A stretch of 13,398 nucleotides of DNA from Thermoleophilaceae bacterium (lineage in GTDB: Bacteria; Actinomycetota; Thermoleophilia; Solirubrobacterales; Thermoleophilaceae). This document shows, in pieces, positions 1-6,603 of the stretch. The stretch covers positions 1-13,398 of the forward strand of contig JACCUC010000050.1 in assembly GCA_013812065.1 (NCBI GenBank), read 5' to 3'. Within the stretch, counting starts at the first letter, position 1. Each line of letters starts with the position of its first letter. Position numbers and translations under genes: made by a program. The notes under the pieces were generated by a model, which worked only from the letters and a program-made list of their open reading frames with translations, ran no database searches and was not told where the DNA came from.

Positions 1-866
1 TCGGTGGGCTCGCCCGCGAGGTCGGCCTCCCGTGCGTGGTCAAGCCGCTCTCCCTCTCGGCGAGCCAGGGCGTGATCCGCGCCGACGACCCCGCCGCCGC
101 TGCCCGCGCGGCCGAGCGCGTGCGAAGCATCCTCGGCGAGGCCGGCCACGACGCCCCGGGCGAGCGGCTGCTGGTCGAGCGCTACGTCCCCGGCGCCGAG
201 GTCGCCGTCGAGGCACTTCTGAGCGGCGGGGAGCTGGAGATCCTCGCCGTCTTCGACAAGCCCGATCCGCTCGAGGGCCCCTACTTCGAGGAGACGCTGC
301 TCGTTACGCCCTCGCGCCTTCCCGCGCCGAGCGTCCGGGCCGTCGAACGGGTGACCAGCGCGGCCGCGGCCACGCTCGGGCTGCGAGAAGGGCCCATACA
401 CGCCGAGCTGCGCGTGACGGACGGCGGTGAGGTCGTCGTCCTCGAGCTCGCCGCGCGCACGGTCGGAGGACTATGCGCCCGCGCGCTGCGCTTCGGCCTG
501 GGCGTTTCGCTCGAGGAGCTCGTCCTGCGCCAGGCGCTCGGGTTGCCGCTAGGCGGACTGCGCCGTGAGATCGCGGCCGCCGGGGTGATGATGCTGCCCA
601 TCCCGCGTGCGGGCGTCCTCGAGGAGGTGACCGGCCGGGAGCAGGCTTTCGCGGTCCCGGGAATCGCCGGGCTCGAGCTCTCGATCCGCCCCGGCCGGCC
701 GGTGCGACCGCTTCCCGAGGGCGACCGCTATCTGGGCTTCCTGTTCGCGCGCGCCGAGGCTCCCGAGGGGGTCGAGCGGGCTCTGCGCGAGGCGCACGCC
801 GAGCTCGAGATCCGGGTCGCCGCGCCCGTCGAGGCACCCCAGCCACCGGCGGCGGTGCCGGCATGA
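1..866 (+). CDS. ATP-grasp domain ligase, 5'-truncated by the window edge
   Basis: The frame is open from base 3 and ends with TGA at 864-866, so the true start lies upstream; about 288 residues are visible. The visible part begins near VGLPCVVKPLSLSASQGV, the usual ATP-grasp segment in which a Lys binds ATP phosphates beside a flexible Ser/Gly loop. The motif HAELRV followed by VVLELAARTVGG matches the acidic Mg-binding part of the fold (Glu and Arg residues). The remaining ~110 residues resemble the C-terminal lobe of carboxylate-amine ligases related to PurT/carbamoyl-phosphate synthetase. Family knowledge: such enzymes activate a carboxylate as an acyl phosphate and join it to an amine or other nucleophile. 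The substrate is unknown. The stop overlaps the start of the next gene (ATGA, 863-866), so the two are probably translationally coupled and act together. The Pro/Ala-rich tail (APQPPAAVPA) looks disordered. Confidence 0.85.
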   Translation, partial: GGLAREVGLPCVVKPLSLSASQGVIRADDPAAAARAAERVRSILGEAGHDAPGERLLVERYVPGAEVAVEALLSGGELEILAVFDKPDPLEGPYFEETLLVTPSRLPAPSVRAVERVTSAAAATLGLREGPIHAELRVTDGGEVVVLELAARTVGGLCARALRFGLGVSLEELVLRQALGLPLGGLRREIAAAGVMMLPIPRAGVLEEVTGREQAFAVPGIAGLELSIRPGRPVRPLPEGDRYLGFLFARAEAPEGVERALREAHAELEIRVAAPVEAPQPPAAVPA

Positions 867-2278
867 GGACGCTGCTCGTCTCCACCTACGAGCTCGGCCA
901 CCAGCCGCTGCACCTGGCGTCGCCGGCCGCCGCGCTGATCGAGGCCGGACACGAGGTGCGCTGCCTCGACCTCTCGGTCGAGCCGTGGAGTCCCGAGCTC
1001 GTCGACTGGTCCGAGGCGGTCGCAATCTCGGTGCCGATGCACACCGCCATGCGGCTCGCCCTGCCCGCGGCGCGTGCGGTGCGGCGCCGCCGGCCCGAGC
1101 TGCCGATCTGCCTCTACGGCCTGTACGCGCCGGTCAGCCGCGACCTCACCGTCGGGGCGGTCGCCGATCGCGTGATCGCCGGCGAGTACGAGCCTGCCCT
1201 CACCGGATGGGTGGACGCGCTCGCCGCTCGGGCGGAGCAAAGCGGGCCACCCGCCGCCCGGTTCGAGCTTCGCCTAGACCGCACATCCTTCTCCCTCCCC
1301 GCCCGCCATCTCCTCCCGCCACTCGAGCGCTACGCCCACCTCGCCCTCGACGGCGAGGAGCGCGCCGTCGGCTACGTGGAGGCCACCCATGGCTGCCGCC
1401 ATCGCTGCCGCCACTGCCCGCTGCCCGCGGTCTATGACGGAGCGCTGCGCGTCGTCGGCGGCGACACGGTGCTGGGCGACGTCGAGCAGCTCGTCGACCT
1501 CGGCGCACGCCACGTCACCTTCGGCGATCCGGACTTCCTCAACGGGCCGACGCACTCCCTGCGGGTCGTCCGCGCCGTGCGCGAGCGCTTCCCCGAACTG
1601 ACCTTCGATTGCACGGTCAAGGTCGAGCACGTCCTGCGCCACGCCGAGCTGTGGCCCGAGCTGGCGGCGAGCGGGTGTCTGTTCGTCGTCACCGCGATCG
1701 AGTCGCTCAACGACGACATCCTTGCGCGGCTCGACAAGGGCCACACCGCCGCCGAGGCGGCCGCTGCGGTCGAGCTCCTGCGCGAGCACGGCATCGAGCC
1801 TCGGCCCACCTTCCTCCCGTTCACTCCCTGGACCACGCTTGCCGACGTGCTCGAGCTGCTCGACTTCGTCGCTCGCCACGACCTCGTCGGCAACGTCGAC
1901 CCCGTGCAGTACTCGCTCAGGCTCCTCCTCCCGGAGGGCTCCCTCCTGTTCGATCGCCCCGACGCAACGCTACGCGAGGGCCTGGGCGACTACGACGCCG
2001 AGCGCCTGACCTACGCCTGGCGGGCCGCCGACCCGATGGTCGATCTGCTGCAGGCCCGCCTCGTTGCGCTCACCGAGCAGGCAGCGGCGGCCGGGGAGCC
2101 TGGGACCGAGACCTTCGTCCGCGTGCGCGCCGCCGCGCTCGAGGTCGCGGGGATCGAGCCCGAGCCGGCGCTCGCGATCCCCCAGGGCTCGACGGAGGGG
2201 CGCCCCCGGCTCACCGAGCCCTGGTTCTGCTGAGCGGAGCCGACCGAGGGCCAGTTGGGCTCTCTCGGCGAAGGCTAG
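863..2278 (+). CDS. Radical SAM selenoprotein with CUAEP tail (TGA read as Sec)
   Basis: Residues 1-140 look like a cobalamin-binding-type Rossmann domain (LLVSTYELG..., then VIAGEYEPALTGWVDAL). The radical SAM core follows, with a CX3CX2C motif at C178, C182 and C185 (HGCRHRCRHC) to ligate the [4Fe-4S] cluster that cleaves S-adenosylmethionine. A naive frame stops at TGA 2231-2233 after EPWFC. Reading that TGA as selenocysteine (residue 457) continues A-E-P-T-E-G-Q-L-G-S-L-G-E-G to TAG at 2276-2278, giving 471 residues with GC-rich third positions kept in the tail. From memory, not searched, protein family collections include a radical SAM family named for exactly this C-terminal CUAEP/CCAEP motif. 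A SECIS-like hairpin sits just after the TGA. The start ATG overlaps the ATP-grasp stop by 4 nt. The chemistry is unknown; the Cys-Sec pair at the tail suggests a redox-active or substrate-accepting role (inference). Automatic annotation would probably truncate it at 2233. Confidence 0.85.
2231..2233 (+). other. Selenocysteine-encoding UGA codon (recoding site)
   Basis: The TGA is in frame, preceded by TGC (Cys456) and followed by GCG GAG CCG (Ala-Glu-Pro), giving C-U-A-E-P. A true stop follows 14 codons later. Decoding needs SelA, SelB, SelC and SelD elsewhere in the genome; none is in this window. Confidence 0.8.
2239..2269 (+). promoter_or_regulatory. Bacterial SECIS-like stem-loop
   Basis: The lower stem pairs 2239-2243 (GCCGA) with 2265-2269 (TCGGC). 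After a two-base C bulge (2244-2245) the upper stem pairs 2246-2252 (GAGGGCC) with 2258-2264 (GGCTCTC), including one G-U wobble. The apical loop is AGTTG (2253-2257). The loop starts 20 nt after the UGA and has a G at its second position. Both agree with what is known of bacterial SECIS elements, whose apical loop usually lies about 16-37 nt after UGA and has a G among its first two bases. SelB would bind it to deliver Sec-tRNA. It is also coding sequence for the tail. Confidence 0.7.
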
Positions 2279-2904
2279 GTGGAGTACCCGGGCGCTCGCC
2301 GCCCCTCCGGCGCCAGCCCGCCCGGATGCGGCGGGCCCTCGGGCGCCTCGTCTGAGATCCCGAGCCCCTCGGCGATGACCAGGAACGCGCGGGCGTACGG
2401 CGAGGCTTCGGTGCGCCGGCGAAGCGAGCGCCAGTCGATCTGCTCGCGCACCGAGCGGGCGATATTGATCAGAGGCTCGAGATCGAGGTAGTGCTCGTGC
2501 AGGGCGAGCAGCCTGGCTACGAGGACGTCCTCGACCAGCATCACGTGAATCGACACACCGAGCACGTCGAGCTTCGGGCTGCGCTCGAAGAGCTCGTCGT
2601 CCACCACCAGGCCGATCGGCTCGAAGATGAGGTCGACGAGCACGTCGCCGTCCCAGGCCTTGACGAGCCACTCCTCGGGAGGGTGCTCGGCGCGCAGGCC
2701 GGCCCCTACCAAGGCCTCCAGTGCACGCTCTGCGTCGCGCGGGCGCACCATGTAGTCGAGGTCGCTGGCGGACGCCGATCCGCCGCGCGCCCAGCACGCC
2801 ACCCCGCCTGCGAGGACGAAGTCGAGCTCGGCCGCGTTGAGCGCGGCCGACGTCTTCTTGAGCGTCTCCTGGATCTCGTCGAAGCTGGGGGTGGCCGGGC
2901 TCAT
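2275..2904 (-). CDS. Nucleotidyltransferase-fold (MNT/AbiEii-like) protein
   Basis: A 209-residue protein from ATG 2904; a GTG 12 nt upstream (2916) is an alternative start, and neither has a strong Shine-Dalgarno. The sequence DFVLAGGVACWARGG (about 28-42) followed by SDLDYMV (D48, D50) is the GG...DxD signature of the DNA polymerase beta-like nucleotidyltransferase fold. A third acidic residue, D91 in VLVDLIF, is in the expected place. Family knowledge: such proteins transfer a nucleotide to RNA, protein or small molecules, and many are antitoxins or toxins of type IV-like or MNT-HEPN systems. No HEPN or AbiEi partner is adjacent here, so it looks solitary. The C-terminal ~25 residues are Pro/Gly rich. 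Its stop TAG (2275-2277) interlocks with the opposite-strand TAG of the selenoprotein in one CTAG. Confidence 0.75.
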   Translation of the reverse strand: MSPATPSFDEIQETLKKTSAALNAAELDFVLAGGVACWARGGSASASDLDYMVRPRDAERALEALVGAGLRAEHPPEEWLVKAWDGDVLVDLIFEPIGLVVDDELFERSPKLDVLGVSIHVMLVEDVLVARLLALHEHYLDLEPLINIARSVREQIDWRSLRRRTEASPYARAFLVIAEGLGISDEAPEGPPHPGGLAPEGRRAPGYST

Positions 2905-2954
2905 CCGGCCCGGCACCGTACCGTGCGCAGCCAGGGCGGGCGCATCGCTCGGCG

Positions 2955-2974
2955 CGTTCGCGCTTCGCCGAACG
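2955..2974. repeat. Short inverted repeat in a divergent promoter region
   Basis: CGTTCG (2955-2960) and CGAACG (2969-2974) are perfect inverted copies separated by 8 bp. They lie in the 86-bp gap between the leftward nucleotidyltransferase gene and the rightward phosphoesterase gene. This could be an operator or a leader hairpin of the phosphoesterase mRNA. In such GC-rich DNA a chance 6-bp repeat is possible. Confidence 0.3.
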
Positions 2975-2990
2975 GGTACCGAAGCCGGAG

Positions 2991-3782
2991 ATGCCGACCG
3001 ACCCCCACGCCGGCTCCGCCGCCGCCCCGCTCCGCATCGCCGCCGCGGGCGACGTGCACGTCTCCCCGACCAATCGCGACCAGGTCGAGGCCGCCTTCGC
3101 GCGTCTCGCGGGCACCGCCGACCTCGTCCTTCTCGCCGGCGACCTGACGACCCACGGCGAACCCGAGCAGGCCGCCGTGCTCGCGAAGATCTGCCGCCCG
3201 CTCGAGATGCCGATCTTCGCCGTCCTAGGCAACCACGACTGGCACTGCGGGCGCGGCGAGGAGATCGCCGCCGCGCTGGCCGAGGGCGGCGTGCGGGTGC
3301 TCGAGCGCGAGGCGGCGACCTGCCGGGTGCACGGCATCATGGTCGGCGTGGCGGGCGTCAAGGGCTTCGTCGGCGGCTTCGACGGCTCGTTCCTGCCCGA
3401 CTTCGGCGAGCCGCTGCTGCGCGAGGTCTACGCCGAGTGCGGACGCGAGACCGACGCGCTCGACCGCGGTCTCGAGGCTGTCGCCGAGTGCGACCTGCGA
3501 ATCGCCCTCCTGCACTACGCGCCGACGCCGGCGACCCTCCAGGGCGAGCCGCCGGGGATCTTCGCCTTCCTGGGCTCGGACCGCCTGGCCGAGCCGATCG
3601 TCAGGCACCGCCCCGATCTGGTGCTCCACGGGCACGCGCACGCCGGCACGGTCGAGGGGACGATCGAGGGCGTGCCGGTGTTCAACGTCTCCGTCCCGGT
3701 GATCAAGCGCGACTTCTGGCTGTTCGAGCACGCCGGGGCGCCGCGCGCCGAGCGGGAGGGTCTCAAGCTTCGCACCGCCTGA
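2991..3782 (+). CDS. Calcineurin-like metallophosphoesterase
   Basis: A 263-residue protein with all the metal-binding blocks of the family in order: GDVH (D21, H23), GDLT (D51), GNHD (N81, H82, D83), LHYAP (about 173-177) and HGHAHAG (about 214-220). These residues hold a two-metal centre that hydrolyses phosphomono- or diesters. There is no signal peptide, so it acts in the cytoplasm. The specific substrate cannot be told; the size and the GNHDWH block resemble predicted phosphohydrolases (YkuE/Icc-like). The ATG follows directly on CCGGAG, so the ribosome site is unusually close, but no better in-frame start exists nearby. It stands alone on its strand, diverging from the nucleotidyltransferase gene and ending before a strong hairpin. 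Confidence 0.9.
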   Translation: MPTDPHAGSAAAPLRIAAAGDVHVSPTNRDQVEAAFARLAGTADLVLLAGDLTTHGEPEQAAVLAKICRPLEMPIFAVLGNHDWHCGRGEEIAAALAEGGVRVLEREAATCRVHGIMVGVAGVKGFVGGFDGSFLPDFGEPLLREVYAECGRETDALDRGLEAVAECDLRIALLHYAPTPATLQGEPPGIFAFLGSDRLAEPIVRHRPDLVLHGHAHAGTVEGTIEGVPVFNVSVPVIKRDFWLFEHAGAPRAEREGLKLRTA

Positions 3783-3811
3783 CCGGCGCGCCGCACGGGA
3801 GGGCCTGCGAG

Positions 3812-3850
3812 ACGACGAAGGGCGGCCACCGGGGCCGCCCTTCGGGTCGT
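3812..3850. terminator. Perfect hairpin between convergent genes (bidirectional terminator)
   Basis: The 12-bp arm at 3816-3827 pairs perfectly with 3833-3844 around the loop ACCGG. Four more pairs (3812-3815 with 3847-3850) can form across a GG bulge. It lies 30 nt after the phosphoesterase stop and about 30 nt after the stop of the leftward lipoprotein gene, so it can end both transcripts. There is no U-tract, as is common for hairpin terminators in high-GC actinobacteria. Confidence 0.75.
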
Positions 3851-3872
3851 CCGTGTGATCGGCGTAACCGCG

Positions 3873-4556
3873 CTACTGCGTGTCGATCGTGATCTTGGCC
3901 TCACCGATCGGGAGTCCCTTCTCGAACGCGTCGACCTCGAACGTCTTGTTGAGGAGCTTCGCCGCGTCCTCGGTCAGGGTCACCTCGGTGCCCTCGAGGA
4001 TGGCCTTATCGCCCTTCGTCTCGAGCGGCTCGAGCGTCGATCCGTTGAGGAAGAACGTCTCCGCGTCCTCAGCCGCGACCTCGCCGTTCGCGCTCACCGT
4101 AGTGGTGAGCTTCGAGTTTCCGGGGTTGACCACGAAGTCGTTCAGCTCGACCTCGGTGTCGCCGGCCGTGAGGCTCAGGCCGCTGCCCTCGTGCATGATC
4201 TCGCCGCGCACGAACGGGTTGGTGCTGCCCGGCTCGAAGTAGGTCACGTTGCCGCCGGTGATCGGGAAGCTCGCGACGCCCTTCTCGCTGATCTTCGCGT
4301 CGCCGACGGGCCCGGGGGTGACCTCGAGCTTCTCGAGAGCGTCGGTGAACTCCGAGTCGAGCGTGACGGCGGTGCTCTTTCCGCTCAGGTTGTTGACCTC
4401 GGCCACGGGCTCGGGCCCCTGCGGAGCCTGCTGTGCCGGCTGCTGGGACTGTGCCTGCGGTGCGCCACCGCCACCGCCCTCCTGGCCGCCGCAGCCGGCC
4501 GCCACCAGGGCGACCGCGCCGAGCGTGGCCGGGATCGTGAGTAGTCGTCTACTCAT
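3873..4556 (-). CDS. Secreted lipoprotein with HtaA-like domain, downstream of the sigma/anti-sigma pair
   Basis: A 227-residue protein that begins MSRRLL, has a hydrophobic segment and the lipobox VAAGC with C22 as the lipidated Cys. A Gly/Gln/Pro-rich linker (about 23-50) follows. Residues 55-225 form a beta-rich domain with ITGGNVTYFEP, RGEIMHEGSGLSL and TEVELNDFVVNP. This pattern recalls the HtaA-type cell-surface domain (GxIxHxGxGLxL), a fold known in actinobacterial haem uptake. The match is by eye and haem binding is not shown. A good ribosome site, GGAGG at 4563-4567, lies 6 nt before ATG. It is the third gene of the sigma-rskA-lipoprotein cluster, 85-88 nt after the anti-sigma stop, so it may be co-transcribed or have its own promoter. 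In mycobacteria SigK/RskA control surface lipoproteins such as MPT83. A similar logic is plausible here, although this protein is not a fasciclin. Confidence 0.8.
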   Translation of the reverse strand: MSRRLLTIPATLGAVALVAAGCGGQEGGGGGAPQAQSQQPAQQAPQGPEPVAEVNNLSGKSTAVTLDSEFTDALEKLEVTPGPVGDAKISEKGVASFPITGGNVTYFEPGSTNPFVRGEIMHEGSGLSLTAGDTEVELNDFVVNPGNSKLTTTVSANGEVAAEDAETFFLNGSTLEPLETKGDKAILEGTEVTLTEDAAKLLNKTFEVDAFEKGLPIGEAKITIDTQ

Positions 4557-4562
4557 GAGAAA

Positions 4563-4567
4563 CCTCC
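4563..4567 (-). promoter_or_regulatory. Strong Shine-Dalgarno of the lipoprotein gene
   Basis: On the minus strand GGAGG is followed by TTTCTC and then ATG (4556). This fixes the start of the lipoprotein gene and allows translation independent of the upstream anti-sigma gene. Confidence 0.75.
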
Positions 4568-4644
4568 ATCGTTGATGTCACGAATTACTTCGCAACAGAC
4601 GGCCGAGCGGATGCCTTCAAGCCGCCCGAGATGGCCGGCGCGCC

Positions 4645-5379
4645 TCAGGAGATCGGGACCCTCACGACCGGCGGCTCCGAGGGCGTGCGCGCACCGCCGG
4701 CCCGCTCCCGCGTCACGTAGACAGCTTCGACGTCCTCGACGTTGCCCGATATCCCGGTCGTCGCCACTCCGCTCGGTGTCGGGTTGAACAGCGAGGCGGG
4801 GACGAGCCTTCCGTCGCGCTCCATCCACATCTCGTACGTCCTCCGCGAGCCGAGATCGGGTAGGCCGGTCAGGCGCAGGACGGCATCCTCGTCTCCGGAG
4901 GCGATGGTGAGCTCGGCGCCGACGTCGGGAAGGCGATCGCGGTCGACGGCTCCGGCCACGCTGCGCCGATCGAGCTCGGCCGTGCCGAGCGCCCAGCCGC
5001 CCAACCCGCCGGCGAGTGCGAGCAGACCGGCGCCAAGCACGGCGACGGCCGGGCGCAACGCCGGGATCGAGGCGGGGCGGAATCGAATCCGCCGACGGCG
5101 AGCCCGGGTCGCCGGAACCGGGGACGCCTCGTCGGCAGGCACGTTCGACCGCTCGCCCGCGACCTCGCCCAGGATCCGCTCCCGCAGCGAGGCCGGAGGC
5201 TCGATCGACTCGACCGAGCGGGCAAGGGCCTCGGCACCGATCCGCAGGCGCCCGAGCTGCTCCCGGCACGACGCGCAGCCCACTAGGTGCTGCTCGAGCT
5301 CCTGTGCCTCGACGGTGGTCAGCGCGCCGAGCAGGTGGGGAGCGAGGTCCTCCTCGTAGCGCTCGTGGTCCCGAGCCAT
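4645..5379 (-). CDS. rskA: RskA-type anti-sigma factor with zinc-binding ZAS motif
   Basis: A 244-residue protein from ATG 5379; GTG 5382 would add one residue and a 4-nt overlap. The N-terminal domain (1-75) has the zinc-type anti-sigma motif HLVGCASC (H31, C35, C38) that clamps the sigma factor. A basic stretch RARRRRIRFR (92-101) precedes one transmembrane helix (about 110-131). The outer domain contains SRRTYEMWMERDGRLVPASLF, truncated here as RTYEMWMERDG...PASLF, which is the typical anti-sigma-K C-terminal domain. It should hold its sigma factor at the membrane until regulated proteolysis frees it. The ATG overlaps the sigma stop by one base (TGATG), so the pair is translationally coupled. 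The symbol is by family similarity. Confidence 0.88.
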   Translation of the reverse strand: MARDHERYEEDLAPHLLGALTTVEAQELEQHLVGCASCREQLGRLRIGAEALARSVESIEPPASLRERILGEVAGERSNVPADEASPVPATRARRRRIRFRPASIPALRPAVAVLGAGLLALAGGLGGWALGTAELDRRSVAGAVDRDRLPDVGAELTIASGDEDAVLRLTGLPDLGSRRTYEMWMERDGRLVPASLFNPTPSGVATTGISGNVEDVEAVYVTRERAGGARTPSEPPVVRVPIS

Positions 5380-5924
5380 CACGCGGCGTCCCCGGCCAGG
5401 TGGCCGCGCATCTTCTCGAGCCCAAGGCGCATCCGTCCCTTGACCGTGCCCATCGGCTCCTCGAGCAACCCCGCGATCTCACTATGGGAGAAGCCGCCGA
5501 AATAGGCGAGCTCGATGACCTTGCGTTGAGGCGGAGGCAGCTCACCGAGCGCCGCGTGGACCTCGCCCGCCTCCTCGCGGCGGACGACCTCGACGTCCGT
5601 TCGCTCGCTCGCCTCCCAGCGGTCCTCCATGTCCTCGACCACGGTCTGGCGCCGCGTATGCACGACGTTGCGCCTCAGCACGTCGATGGCTCGGCGATGA
5701 GCGATGGCGAGCAGCCAGGTGCGCACGCTTCCGCGCTCGGGCACGTAGCGGGAGCGACTCCGCCACACGGTGAGAAAGGCCTCCTGGACGGCGTCCTCGG
5801 CCGGTCCCCGAGAGCCGAGGATACGGTAGGCGAGCGAGTATGCCGCGCGCGCGTGGCGGTCGTAGATCAACGCGAAGGCCCGCGAGACCACCTCCTCGGC
5901 GGCGTCTTCCACGGCGACGCCCAT
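5379..5924 (-). CDS. sigK: ECF sigma-70 factor, SigK-like
   Basis: A 181-residue protein with only the two ECF regions. Region 2 (about 15-85) includes YRILGSRGPAEDAVQEAFLTVW, and TWLLAIAHRRAIDVLRR is the promoter-melting part. Region 4 (about 124-175) is a helix-turn-helix with ELPPPQRKVIELAYFGGFSHSEIA and MGTVKGRMRLGLEKMR (shown here in pieces of the same helix run). It recruits RNA polymerase to its own regulon. The ATG 5924 follows GAGGA with a 4-nt spacer. It is paired with an RskA-type anti-sigma factor, which is why a SigK-like label is given; the exact ECF group needs a phylogeny. The ~206-nt upstream region presumably holds an autoregulated promoter, but I could not identify one with confidence. 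Confidence 0.88.
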   Translation of the reverse strand: MGVAVEDAAEEVVSRAFALIYDRHARAAYSLAYRILGSRGPAEDAVQEAFLTVWRSRSRYVPERGSVRTWLLAIAHRRAIDVLRRNVVHTRRQTVVEDMEDRWEASERTDVEVVRREEAGEVHAALGELPPPQRKVIELAYFGGFSHSEIAGLLEEPMGTVKGRMRLGLEKMRGHLAGDAA

Positions 5925-6130
5925 CAGGTCCTCATCGGCCAGCCGCGCGAGGGAGCGAGCAACTTCGGGTCGACCGGCCGAGGCGGCCTCCTTTGTGCGG
6001 TCGATCGGTGGTTCCTCAGCTCGGTGTGGAATCGGTGAAACCTGCTCGGCGGCTCATGTTGATGCGCCTTCCTACGCGTTCGCGGGCGCCGCGCGGCCGG
6101 ATCAGCGTCGAGAGCTGTCTCCGGCGGGAG
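5925..6130. other. Spacer upstream of the sigma operon
   Basis: No convincing gene lies here. On the minus strand AAAGGAGG (around 5988-5995) is followed by no start codon in range. A hairpin with arms 6096-6101 (GCCGGA) and 6120-6125 (TCCGGC) just after the stop of the next gene may terminate it. GGAAC-type ECF promoter elements are hinted at but have no matching -10. Confidence 0.4.
6096..6125 (-). terminator. Possible terminator hairpin after the small acidic gene
   Basis: Arms GCCGGA (6096-6101) and TCCGGC (6120-6125) are perfect 6-bp complements, with AGC/GCT (6104-6106 and 6114-6116) able to pair inside. It starts 6 nt past the stop of the leftward 6131-6502 gene. There is no U-tract, so support is weak. 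Confidence 0.3.
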
Positions 6131-6502
6131 TCAAACCTCGACGCCCCGGCCGGCTAGCCACTCGGCCACCTCGTCCGGCGGCTGTCCTCCCTCGAACTCC
6201 GCGCGCGCGGCCAGGCGCAGGAGGTCCTCGCGCCGGTCGTCGAGCTCGTCGCGGCGGTAGGCCAGGTAGTTGGCGACCGCGGCGGTCATCGTCACGCCGG
6301 GCATGTCGCCCTCGGGGTCGACGCTGCGCCGGGCTTCCTCGAGCCGGTCGGTGAGGTTCGCGATGGCGGTGATCGGCTCGTCGGCATCCTCGAGATAGAG
6401 GACGAAATCGCCGATATCGGCATCCACACCGCTCGGATCGGCTACCTCGGCCGCGCGCTGGACGGCCTCGGTGACGGTCAGCGGCTCGGGGTCTGTGGGC
6501 AT
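6131..6502 (-). CDS. Small acidic hypothetical protein
   Basis: A 123-residue soluble protein that I do not recognise. It is rich in Asp, Glu and Ala (for example DADIGDFVLYLEDADEP) and predicted mostly helical, with two possible helices around ANLTDRLEEARRSV and RDELDDRREDLLRLAARAEF. It ends PDEVAEWLAGRGVEV. There is no signal peptide or membrane segment. The ATG 6502 is preceded by AGGAG about 10 nt upstream, which supports the start. It lies 101 nt after the TenA stop on the same strand and could be in the same transcript. Third positions are GC-rich like the neighbours, so it is a real host gene rather than a shadow. Confidence 0.7.
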   Translation of the reverse strand: MPTDPEPLTVTEAVQRAAEVADPSGVDADIGDFVLYLEDADEPITAIANLTDRLEEARRSVDPEGDMPGVTMTAAVANYLAYRRDELDDRREDLLRLAARAEFEGGQPPDEVAEWLAGRGVEV

Positions 6503-6603
6503 TTCGCGACGTCTCCTCTCGCTCGGGCTGCGTCCGCTCCTACCCGCCGCCCCCGGCGCCAATGCGGGCGGTCGCGGCTCGTCCCTTCGCACGGCGCGTG
6601 CGT

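Noticed and set aside
1970..3361. A 463-codon open frame on the minus strand
   Set aside because: It spans three well-supported genes in other frames, and its product is Arg/Ala/Pro-rich like other antisense frames in GC-rich DNA. It is open only because stops are rare there.
4557..4644. A SigK-type promoter before the lipoprotein (GCATCC and CGAAGT on the minus strand)
   Set aside because: It only partly resembles the mycobacterial SigK consensus as I remember it, and the same pair is not found upstream of the sigma gene.
6015..6056. A 13-codon minus-strand leader frame (MSRRAGFTDSTPS)
   Set aside because: It is too short, with no ribosome site and no supporting context.
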